A stretch of DNA of 64,000 nucleotides from Carnobacterium viridans (lineage in GTDB: Bacteria; Bacillota; Bacilli; Lactobacillales; Carnobacteriaceae), in the NCBI RefSeq assembly GCF_900102725.1, contig NZ_FNJW01000008.1, positions 248,001 through 312,000 of the forward strand. Direction: 5' to 3'. Numbering within the stretch: position 1 is the first letter of the stretch; the number at the start of each line of letters is the position of its first letter. The translations under genes and the position numbers were made by a program. Below the pieces are notes generated by a model. That model did not search any database, was not told the origin of the DNA, and worked only from the letters and a program-made list of their open reading frames with translations. Below are positions 49,582 through 57,322 of the stretch, one piece after another.

Positions 49582-51457
49582 TTCGATGATGAGACCAACT
49601 GTTAGTCCATTAAAAATATTCAAAAGAATTCTGTCTTACGCGACGAAGCAATATAAATTACGAATCATTGTCGTAGTTGTCAGTATTGTTATTAGTGCAG
49701 CAACCAATGCGATTGGGATCAGTTTTACAAAGACTTTGATTGATGAGTACATTGCGCCACTTCTTACTCAAACAACACCTGATTTTTCGAATCTTGCGCG
49801 TATGGTTGGATTGATGGCGCTGTTGTATTTGACCGGTGCTTTATTTACCTATATTTTTAATCGCACAATGGTTACAGTATCACAGGGAATTCTTAAAGAT
49901 ATTCGTGATGAAATGTTTACGCACATGGAATCTTTGCCAATTCGTTATTTCGACAGCAATGCAACAGGCGATATCATGAGCCACTATACGAATGATACGG
50001 ATACGTTAAGACAGATGATCAGTCAATCCATTCCACAAATTTTTTCTTCGCTGATCATGATTTTATCGATTATTATTGCCATGTTTATTATTAATATCCC
50101 AATGACCTTAGTGGTTTTGTTTATGGTAGGGATCATGGTTGCTGTTATTCGTACGATTGGTGGGAAAAGTGGTCGTTACTTCTCGATTCAACAAGCCGCA
50201 TTGGGTACGTTGAATGGTTATGTGGAAGAAATGATCGAAGGACAAAAAGTTGTGAAAGTATTCAATCATGAGGAAGAAGCAGTTGCTGACTTTAGCAAGT
50301 TAAATGAAGACTTAAGAGAGAATGCTACAAAAGCGAATACGTATGCAAATATTTTAATGCCGATTATGGGAAATATTGGGAACTTTATGTACTTGTTAAC
50401 AGCTGTCATAGGAGCGACTCTCTCAATCACTGGATTAACGGCTTTAACGGTTGGCAGTATAGCATCTTTTGTTCAATTTACGAAAAGTATCACTATGCCT
50501 GTAGCGCAGATTTCACAACAGTTTAATGTGATTATTTTATCGCTTGCGGGTGCAGAACGTATCTTTAATTTATTGGATGAAAAACCTGAAGAAGACAGTG
50601 GAACGGTTGAGTTAGTAAATGTTACTAAACAAGCAGATGGAACACTTGTAGAATCTACACAACGGACAGGTGGTTGGGCATGGAAACAAACGATTGCTAC
50701 CAATGAAGTTGTGTACAAAGAGTTAACTGGAGATGTGCGTTTTAAAGATGTGACCTTTGGCTATAATTCAGATAAAACGATTCTTCATAACATTAATTTA
50801 TTTGCAAAACCAGGACAAAAACTTGCCTTTGTTGGAGCAACAGGTGCTGGGAAAACCACCATCACCAACTTGATCAATCGCTTTTATGATATACAAAAGG
50901 GAACCATTACTTACGATGGAATCGATGTTAAAAACATCAAGAAAGATGACTTAAGAAGATCGTTAGGAATCGTTCTACAAGACACACATTTATTCTCAGG
51001 AACGATTAAGGACAATATTCGTTACGGACGTTTAGATGCTACAGACGAAGAAATTGAAGCAGCGGCAAAATTAGTCAATGCGGATTTCTTCATCAGACAA
51101 TTGCCACATGGGTACGATACAGAATTAACAGGAGATGGCGGTTCGCTTTCTCAAGGACAAAGACAATTGCTGGCAATTGCCAGAGCAGCTGTTGCGAATC
51201 CACCTGTCTTGATTCTTGATGAAGCAACGTCTAGTATCGATACACGTACGGAGACGGTCGTACAAAGCGGAATGGATGCTTTGATGAAGGGTAGAACAGT
51301 ATTGGTAATCGCTCATCGCCTTTCAACTGTCCGCAACTCGGATGCAATCATGGTAATGGAACAAGGACGTATCATTGAAAGAGGGAACCATGAAGAGTTG
51401 ATTTCTCAAGAAGGAGAATACTACCAACTTTATACTGGTGCTTTTGAAATGGATTAA
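49571..51457 (+). CDS. ABC multidrug exporter half-transporter, catalytic-site subunit
   Basis: 628 residues with six transmembrane helices and an ATPase domain: Walker A GATGAGKTT near 425 and Walker B LILDEATSSID with the catalytic Glu. Its signature is SLSQGQRQ rather than SGGQ. Together with the previous gene this gives the asymmetric LmrCD/BmrCD-type heterodimer with one active ATP site. A ~45-residue insert before the ATPase domain (EESTQRTGGWAWKQTIAT region) is typical of the LmrD side. TTG 49571 is supported by AAAGGGGGG upstream. Confidence 0.92.
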   Translation: MKNNSMMRPTVSPLKIFKRILSYATKQYKLRIIVVVVSIVISAATNAIGISFTKTLIDEYIAPLLTQTTPDFSNLARMVGLMALLYLTGALFTYIFNRTMVTVSQGILKDIRDEMFTHMESLPIRYFDSNATGDIMSHYTNDTDTLRQMISQSIPQIFSSLIMILSIIIAMFIINIPMTLVVLFMVGIMVAVIRTIGGKSGRYFSIQQAALGTLNGYVEEMIEGQKVVKVFNHEEEAVADFSKLNEDLRENATKANTYANILMPIMGNIGNFMYLLTAVIGATLSITGLTALTVGSIASFVQFTKSITMPVAQISQQFNVIILSLAGAERIFNLLDEKPEEDSGTVELVNVTKQADGTLVESTQRTGGWAWKQTIATNEVVYKELTGDVRFKDVTFGYNSDKTILHNINLFAKPGQKLAFVGATGAGKTTITNLINRFYDIQKGTITYDGIDVKNIKKDDLRRSLGIVLQDTHLFSGTIKDNIRYGRLDATDEEIEAAAKLVNADFFIRQLPHGYDTELTGDGGSLSQGQRQLLAIARAAVANPPVLILDEATSSIDTRTETVVQSGMDALMKGRTVLVIAHRLSTVRNSDAIMVMEQGRIIERGNHEELISQEGEYYQLYTGAFEMD

Positions 51458-51461
51458 ATAA

Positions 51462-51632
51462 AGGTTGTATGACAAATAGTGTTGGTGCATCAAACTGAAA
51501 TTTCTTCCGGAATGAACGGGTTTGCTTGTGGAGAGCCATGGGATCCCATACAAGCTACAAGCAAACCCTATTCCTCCAAAAATTTTGTATAATCAATTTT
51601 AGAAAGCTACCAACACTAAAAATTATAGATCC
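51462..51632 (+). repeat. long-hairpin 3'-UTR repeat, short copy D
   Basis: A 171-bp copy with intact arms. The outer stem AGTGTTGG (51478-51485) pairs with CCAACACT (51610-51617), and the inner stem GGGTTTGCTTGT (51518-51529) pairs with ACAAGCAAACCC (51557-51568). The multi-hairpin centre of copies B, C and E is missing and replaced by the palindrome ATGGGATCCCAT (51538-51549). It lies between the exporter stop and the terminator at 51649-51677. Confidence 0.88.
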
Positions 51633-51648
51633 TAAATAAACAGACTAG

Positions 51649-51677
51649 AGGCACTTTCCAATTTGGAGAGTGCCTTT
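51649..51677 (+). terminator. Rho-independent terminator of the marR-exporter operon
   Basis: AGGCACTTTCC pairs with GGAGAGTGCCT (one mismatch) around AATTT, then TTAATT. It is 190 bp past the stop, behind repeat copy D. Confidence 0.8.
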
Positions 51678-51811
51678 AATTATCAAAAACGATTGTATTA
51701 GTTGTCCAACAAGAGTAATAAATTGAATTAGCACTATATGACTAGTTTACTTCATAATAATCTTCCTGCATAATGAAAATAAAGCTAAAATATTCCAGAA
51801 GGGAGAGTAGC

Positions 51812-52693
51812 ATGAAGTATTTAAACTCAATCACATTTCCTGATAAAGAGGTAGAATTTGATTTTTTTCTCGAAATTAAACGAACAGTCTATGATTCTTT
51901 TTATCCCTTTCAAGTTTTACCAAAACACAGTTTTGAAAGAATTGATTTTGAACCAATCACCATCCTTTATGGGGGAAATGGTTCTGGCAAAACTACAGCC
52001 TTAAATATCATTGCTGAAAAATTAGGATTAAAGCGAGATTCTAGTTTCAATACAACCAATTTTTTTGTGAATTATCTTTCTCTTTGTGCTATAGACAGTG
52101 TGGAAAAAATTCCTGTTCATAGCAGAATTATTACAAGTGATGATGTATTTGATTACATCTTAACTATTCGTGCATTGAATGAAGGTATTGATTTAAAGCG
52201 TGAAGCGCTATTTGAGGAATATTTAGAAGCAAAATATTCTAAATTTCAGATGCAGTCATTAGAAGATTCCGATCAATTGCGAAAAGTAACGGATGCTAGA
52301 AGTAAAAGTCAGTCACGTTATGTTAAAGATAAGTTGATGAATAATGTTCGAGAATACTCAAATGGTGAGAATGCCTTTCGTTATTTTACAAATAAAATCG
52401 AAGAAAATGGACTCTATGTATTAGATGAACCAGAAAATAGTCTTTCACCGATTCGTCAAATGGAGCTTATGCAATTTATCGAAGATTCTGCTCGGTTTTT
52501 TGGATGTCAATTTATTATTTCTACTCATTCACCATTCTTTTTAGCACTTCGCGAGGCAAAAATCTATGATTTAGATTCAGATCCGGTAGACGTGAAAAAA
52601 TGGACAGAATTAGAAAATGTCCAAACTTATTATAATTTCTTCAAAGAGCATCAAGAAGAATTTCATTCATCTGAGAATAAAACTAAGGACTAA
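51812..52693 (+). CDS. AAA/ABC-type ATPase (stand-alone, RecF/OLD-like)
   Basis: A 293-residue ABC-class ATPase without membrane domain. Walker A GGNGSGKTT lies near 54 and a signature-like YSNGENAF near 187. Walker B YVLDEPENSLSP is near 207 and the His-switch ISTHSPFFLA near 237. The short helical insert instead of a long coiled coil places it with AAA_21/AAA_23 small ATPases. ATG 51812 with GAAGGGAGAG is preferred to the in-frame 51773. The partner and role are unknown. Some relatives act in defence, others are housekeeping. Confidence 0.8.
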   Translation: MKYLNSITFPDKEVEFDFFLEIKRTVYDSFYPFQVLPKHSFERIDFEPITILYGGNGSGKTTALNIIAEKLGLKRDSSFNTTNFFVNYLSLCAIDSVEKIPVHSRIITSDDVFDYILTIRALNEGIDLKREALFEEYLEAKYSKFQMQSLEDSDQLRKVTDARSKSQSRYVKDKLMNNVREYSNGENAFRYFTNKIEENGLYVLDEPENSLSPIRQMELMQFIEDSARFFGCQFIISTHSPFFLALREAKIYDLDSDPVDVKKWTELENVQTYYNFFKEHQEEFHSSENKTKD

Positions 52694-52757
52694 GAATGGA
52701 ATAGCCAGATAGATGACTAACCTTTGAAGTGAACTATACATTATGGAGGTATCTTAG

Positions 52758-53246
52758 ATGAAAGAACCATACCATTCAACAAGTAGAGTTATTCTTATGT
52801 GTGGAACAGCAGGATCAGGAAAGTCGACGTATGCTCAGATGCTGGAACAACAAGGATTCGTTCGTTTGTCTTATGATGTAGAGTCATTTAATAAAGGATA
52901 CAAAATTCACCCGCTGCCAACTGATGTTTACGATGAAATCAAAACGTCTCTTGATCTAAAGTTAAAAATACTAATTAAAAAAAATAAAGATGTTGTTCTA
53001 GATTATTCTTTTTGGTCACGTAAAATGCGTGATGAATATAAAAATATGTTGCTTCCATTCGGTGTAAAACCAGAAATCATTGTAATCGTTACTCCTAAAG
53101 AAATTGTTTTACAAAGAATTCACGACCGAAAAGGAAAAAATCCTAATGATATTATATTAGACGAACAAACTGCAGCTCACTATTATGAAAATTTTCAGCC
53201 ACCAACACTTGATGAAGGGGAGATAACCATCATTAATGGCTACTAA
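52758..53246 (+). CDS. P-loop kinase-like ATPase
   Basis: A 162-residue P-loop protein: Walker A GTAGSGKST at 16-24, DVVLDYSFWSRKMRDEY near 75-90 (kinase-like Walker B) and a lid arginine in QRIHDRKGKN. It resembles the AAA_33 or zeta-toxin-like predicted kinases. The substrate is unknown and no antitoxin partner is adjacent. TGGAGG precedes ATG 52758. Confidence 0.8.
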   Translation: MKEPYHSTSRVILMCGTAGSGKSTYAQMLEQQGFVRLSYDVESFNKGYKIHPLPTDVYDEIKTSLDLKLKILIKKNKDVVLDYSFWSRKMRDEYKNMLLPFGVKPEIIVIVTPKEIVLQRIHDRKGKNPNDIILDEQTAAHYYENFQPPTLDEGEITIINGY

Positions 53247-53412
53247 TAGTCAAGTTAGAAAAAAATATTTTCATCAATTAAAGTTCAAGGTAATGTATTG
53301 AATTGTCAATCTTAGAAATGACTTTCTTTTTATCTAAGTGTTATTTTATTGTATAATAGTAAATGAAGAAACAATCACTAAAAATGTACTAAAACAAGAA
53401 AGAGGAATAAAA

Positions 53413-54036
53413 TTGAATTTTTGGACAGATCATACTAAAACAACTGAAGAAATTGCTCAAGACTTATTGGGATGTTTAGTCATCAAAGAAACGGATGAAG
53501 GGGTGACATCTGGTTGGATCGTAGAAACAGAAGCTTATTTAGGTGAAATAGATGAAGCTGCTCATAGTTTTGGTTTGAAAGAAACTCCTCGTCTAGCATC
53601 TATGTATAAAGAACCGGGTACTATTTATATTTACAGTATGCACACTCATTTGATGCTGAATGTTGTTGTTCAAGAAAAAGGAATACCAGAAGCGATTCTG
53701 ATACGGGCTATTGAACCATATAAAGGTATGGCTCTTATGTCTGATCGAAGAGGGAAAACTGGTTTTGTAGTAACAGATGGGCCTGGTAAATTAACGAAGG
53801 CAATGGACATTACTAAGTTGGATGACGGCACACTTGCTTGGGAACCACCTTTAAGAATTGATGTTGAAACTAGGAAAATACCTAAGAAAATCGAGGTATC
53901 TTCTAGAATAGGTATTCCAAATAAAGGAAAGTGGACGGATGCATTATTGCGGTATACTGTTGTGGGAAATCCATATGTATCAAGGAAAAAAGGGGAAATA
54001 GAAGCAGATTTCGGTTGGAATGAACCAATCAACTAA
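53413..54036 (+). CDS. mpg: DNA-3-methyladenine glycosylase (AAG/MPG type)
   Basis: A base-excision repair glycosylase removing alkylated purines and hypoxanthine. 207 residues: FWTDHTKTTEEIAQDLLG at the N-terminus, GWIVETEAYLGEIDEAAHSF near residues 37-56 with the catalytic Glu, and DGPGKLTKAMDI near 117-128. Start TTG 53413 is chosen: an in-frame codon at 53338 lies upstream of the likely -10 TATAAT at 53352-53357, and AAGAGG sits before 53413. It is followed by the DUF3013-prmA-rsmE cluster. Confidence 0.92.
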   Translation: MNFWTDHTKTTEEIAQDLLGCLVIKETDEGVTSGWIVETEAYLGEIDEAAHSFGLKETPRLASMYKEPGTIYIYSMHTHLMLNVVVQEKGIPEAILIRAIEPYKGMALMSDRRGKTGFVVTDGPGKLTKAMDITKLDDGTLAWEPPLRIDVETRKIPKKIEVSSRIGIPNKGKWTDALLRYTVVGNPYVSRKKGEIEADFGWNEPIN

Positions 54037-54059
54037 TCAACTAATGGAGGCGGAAAATT

Positions 54060-54554
54060 ATGGCACAAGAAACACTAATAGATTATTTAGGCGAAGCGTT
54101 AGAAGAAAGTGATTTTGAATTTGATTGGAAGTTGGAATGGAATAAAAAACAACACGCTATTGAAGTTTATTTTTCAATTTTTGCTGAACAAAAAGAAAAC
54201 AATATTATTATTGAAGATATTGAAGGAACAGCTACACAAAATGAAATCATTCAATTTGAAGATGCAATTTGTTTCTTTGACCCTAAAAAATCAAAAATTC
54301 AAATGGATAATTATTTAAAAGCTTTTCCTTTTGATTTTAAAATGGGTATCGAAAAAGGATATATTGATGCCATACTTAAAACACTTCGGATAGTTGTAAC
54401 AGAAGGACAATCTGATTTATTAGACTTTGCGTCTGACCCTGCAATTGAAGAATTTGAATTAAACTGGAATGATACGAATTTCGACGGAACAATCAAAACG
54501 TTGAAAGATATCAACCGTTATAGTGAAGAGAAACTTCTTTATCCAAAGTATTAA
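54060..54554 (+). CDS. DUF3013-family protein
   Basis: A 164-residue acidic cytosolic protein (TLIDYLGEALEESDFEFDW; C-terminus INRYSEEKLLYPKY). DUF3013 proteins are found in Lactobacillales, usually directly before prmA as here. Function is not established. TGGAGGCGG precedes ATG 54060. Confidence 0.88.
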   Translation: MAQETLIDYLGEALEESDFEFDWKLEWNKKQHAIEVYFSIFAEQKENNIIIEDIEGTATQNEIIQFEDAICFFDPKKSKIQMDNYLKAFPFDFKMGIEKGYIDAILKTLRIVVTEGQSDLLDFASDPAIEEFELNWNDTNFDGTIKTLKDINRYSEEKLLYPKY

Positions 54555-54600
54555 CCTAATCGATATAAAATGAATTGTTAATTGGAGGCAAAGCGACAAG

Positions 54601-55554
54601 ATGAAGTGGACTGAATTACAAATACAAACCTCAAATGAAGCGGTAGATGCTGTTTCGAATATCCTGATAGAATCAGGTTCACAAGGCGTGGCTATTGAGG
54701 ATATACAAGATTTTTTTAATACGCCAGATGATGGATTTGGTGAAATTTGGGCATTAGATGAAGCTGACTTTTCTAAAGAAGGAGTTATTATTAAAGCCTA
54801 TTTTCCAGACACACTTTTTTTGCCTGAATTAGTTCCTGGTATTCAACAAAGAATCAAAGCTTTAGAGACTTTTGGTTTAACGATAACGCCGAATACGTTG
54901 AAAATAGAAGAAGTAACGGAAGAGAACTGGGCAACAGCTTGGAAAAAATATTACCATCCTTTGCAAGTAACGCGATTTTTAACGGTCGTTCCAAGTTGGG
55001 AAGCGTATGAATTAAAACAGGCAGATGAGCGTGTGATTCGATTAGATCCGGGCTTAGCTTTCGGTACAGGAACTCATCCGACAACTATACTGTCCTTGCA
55101 AGCTCTTGAAACATATATTCGTGGAAATGAAACAATTTTAGATGTAGGAACAGGTTCAGGTGTATTAAGTATTGCCAGTAAAGCTCTAGGCGCCAAGCAT
55201 GTTCATGCGTATGATTTAGATGACGTTGCAGTAAAAGCAGCAATGGATAATATTAGATTAAATGACTATGCTAAAGACGTTACTGTAAAAGCCAATGACT
55301 TGCTGAAAGGTGTAACAATCGAAGCAGATATTGTGGTAGCTAATATCTTATCAGAAATCATTGTACCGCTTATCCCAGAAGCTTATGCTGTTTTGAAGCC
55401 AGGTGGTCTATTTTTAACATCTGGAATTATTGAAGATAAAAAAGAACTCATTCTTTCTGAACAAAAGAAACAAGGTTTCACAATTATTCAAGTGCAACAA
55501 ATGAAAGATTGGTGTAGTATTGTCGCTAAAAAACCGTTGGCGGAGGATGAATAA
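54601..55554 (+). CDS. prmA: ribosomal protein L11 methyltransferase
   Basis: Trimethylates ribosomal protein L11 using S-adenosylmethionine. 317 residues: the N-terminal substrate domain starts KWTELQIQTSNEAVDAVSNI. RLDPGLAFGTGTHPTT near residue 142 and DVGTGSGVLSIASKALGA near 181 (SAM motif I) are diagnostic, as is VVANILSEII near 246. It abuts rsmE with no gap (stop 55554, next start 55555). Confidence 0.95.
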   Translation: MKWTELQIQTSNEAVDAVSNILIESGSQGVAIEDIQDFFNTPDDGFGEIWALDEADFSKEGVIIKAYFPDTLFLPELVPGIQQRIKALETFGLTITPNTLKIEEVTEENWATAWKKYYHPLQVTRFLTVVPSWEAYELKQADERVIRLDPGLAFGTGTHPTTILSLQALETYIRGNETILDVGTGSGVLSIASKALGAKHVHAYDLDDVAVKAAMDNIRLNDYAKDVTVKANDLLKGVTIEADIVVANILSEIIVPLIPEAYAVLKPGGLFLTSGIIEDKKELILSEQKKQGFTIIQVQQMKDWCSIVAKKPLAEDE

Positions 55555-56316
55555 ATGCAACGTTATTTTTTGAAAGAGGATTTAACAGATTACCAAAACC
55601 AACCCATTTCAATCAGCGGAGATGCTTTCCATCATATGGTAAAAGTTATGCGCATGAAAGTTGATCATCGTGTATACCTTGTCACAAAAGATCAAAAAGC
55701 TTTCATTGCTAGAATCACTGCCATAGAAGAGAAAGAAGTTCAGTTAAATTGGGTAGAAGATGACCTAAGGCAACAAGAAATGCCTATTGAAGTAACGATT
55801 GCAAGTGGACTTCCTAAAGGCGATAAATTGGATTTAATCATTCAAAAGGGAACAGAATTGGGTGCAAGTGCCTTTATTCCTTTTGCAGGTTCTTTTTCAA
55901 TCACAAAATGGGACGCAAAAAAAGCGGCTAAAAAAATTGAACGGTTACAAAAAATTGCGCAAGAAGCAGCTGAACAATCTCATCGTACAAAAATCCCAAC
56001 CATTGAGACGCTCTCTTCGGTAAAACAGTTGGTAGAAATGAAAGGAAATTTTGATGTTTGCTTAGTAGCTTATGAAGAAAGTGCTAAAGTGGGAGAAGAC
56101 CAAAATTTCGTTAAAGGATTGAAACAGGTTCCGGTTGGTGGAAAGCTGTTGATAGTTTTTGGTCCAGAAGGTGGGTTGTCAAAAGAAGAAATCACTGTTT
56201 TTCTTCAACATGGTTTTTTACCTTGCGCATTAGGTCCTAGAATTTTAAGAACGGAAACTGCTCCGTTATATGCATTATCTGCTATCTCGTATCATTATGA
56301 ATTGCTGCATAAATGA
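55555..56316 (+). CDS. rsmE: 16S rRNA (uracil-1498-N3)-methyltransferase
   Basis: Methylates U1498 in 16S rRNA helix 44. 253 residues: a PUA-like N-terminal domain (ISGDAFHHMVKVMRMKVD) and a SPOUT fold with the knot motifs LIVFGPEGGLSKEEI near 197 and LGPRILRTETAPLYAL near 222. It is immediately downstream of prmA, the usual pair. Confidence 0.95.
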   Translation: MQRYFLKEDLTDYQNQPISISGDAFHHMVKVMRMKVDHRVYLVTKDQKAFIARITAIEEKEVQLNWVEDDLRQQEMPIEVTIASGLPKGDKLDLIIQKGTELGASAFIPFAGSFSITKWDAKKAAKKIERLQKIAQEAAEQSHRTKIPTIETLSSVKQLVEMKGNFDVCLVAYEESAKVGEDQNFVKGLKQVPVGGKLLIVFGPEGGLSKEEITVFLQHGFLPCALGPRILRTETAPLYALSAISYHYELLHK

Positions 56317-56394
56317 GAACTTTCTTTTTGTTCCAAAATAAAAAGTCAGGTATAATGGAAATGCTATCATTAGTATGAGAAAGAGGGATATAAT

Positions 56395-57045
56395 ATGACA
56401 ATAGAATTAAACAAAACAATTGATCACACGATATTAAAACCAGAAGCAACGGAAACACAAATTATCACACTTTGTGAAGAAGCTGCAGAGTATAACTTTA
56501 TGTCTGTATGTGTCAATCCAACATGGGTAAAAAAATCCGCTGAATTGCTTAAGGGTACAGATGTAAAAGTATGTACAGTTATTGGTTTTCCTTTAGGAGC
56601 TAACACACCGGAAGTTAAAGCTTTTGAAGCAGAAAATGCAATCCAAAATGGCGCAACAGAAGTAGATATGGTCATCAATATTGGCGCACTTAAAGGCGGA
56701 GATGACGCTTTAGTTCAACGTGATATTGAAAGTGTCGTAAATGTTTCAAAAGGAAAAGCTTTATCAAAAGTTATTATCGAAACAGCTCTATTGACAAATG
56801 AAGAAAAAGTACGTGCATGTGAACTTGCTAAAAAAGCAGGAGCTGATTTTGTTAAAACTTCTACTGGATTTTCAACGGGTGGAGCTACACTTGAAGACAT
56901 TAAATTGATGCGTGCAACTGTAGGACCAGAAATGGGCGTTAAAGCAAGCGGTGGCGTTCGTACGACTGAAGATGCACACCAATTTATTGAAGCAGGAGCT
57001 ACACGTTTAGGATCTTCAAATGGTTTAGCAATCGTAAAAGGATAG
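56395..57045 (+). CDS. deoC: deoxyribose-phosphate aldolase
   Basis: Splits deoxyribose-5-phosphate into glyceraldehyde-3-phosphate and acetaldehyde in deoxynucleoside breakdown. 216 residues: [12 protein letters not shown] at the N-terminus, [15 protein letters not shown] near 92, and the Schiff-base lysine in [13 protein letters not shown] near 150. [12 protein letters not shown] is near 180. AGAGGG precedes ATG 56395, and a TATAAT-like -10 lies nearby. No other deo genes are adjacent. A terminator follows at 57091-57128. Confidence 0.95.
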   Translation: MTIELNKTIDHTILKPEATETQIITLCEEAAEYNFMSVCVNPTWVKKSAELLKGTDVKVCTVIGFPLGANTPEVKAFEAENAIQNGATEVDMVINIGALKGGDDALVQRDIESVVNVSKGKALSKVIIETALLTNEEKVRACELAKKAGADFVKTSTGFSTGGATLEDIKLMRATVGPEMGVKASGGVRTTEDAHQFIEAGATRLGSSNGLAIVKG

Positions 57046-57090
57046 TCTGACAGCAGTTAGATGAATTAAAAAGTGAATAAACTATCTGAT

Positions 57091-57128
57091 AGAATATGAG
57101 TCTCAAGTACGGCTCGTATTCTATTTTT
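57091..57128 (+). terminator. Rho-independent terminator of deoC
   Basis: AGAATATGAG pairs with CTCGTATTCT (one G-U pair), followed by ATTTTT. Confidence 0.85.
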
Positions 57129-57174
57129 CTGATTAAAAAAATAAAGACTGTTTTATTTGATTTTTGTGTTTATA

Positions 57175-57203
57175 TTGAAATAAGGGTGTATTACGGGTAT
57201 AAT
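57175..57203 (+). promoter_or_regulatory. promoter of rel
   Basis: TTGAAA (57175-57180), a 17-bp spacer and consensus TATAAT (57198-57203). Confidence 0.8.
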
Positions 57204-57224
57204 ATACTGTAAATACATGTGGTA

Positions 57225-57250
57225 AAGCACTCATTTGGAGTGCTTATTTT
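57225..57250 (+). terminator. leader hairpin before rel, possible attenuator
   Basis: AAGCACTC-ATTTG-GAGTGCTT followed by ATTTT. It begins about 15 nt after the predicted start site of the rel promoter and 70 nt before the rel start codon. Confidence 0.55.
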
Positions 57251-57322
57251 GTATTAATCTTGTTGTATGAAAAGCAAGGTCAGTACTTATAAACTAGTGA
57301 TAAACGAAAAGAAGGTGGCAAG

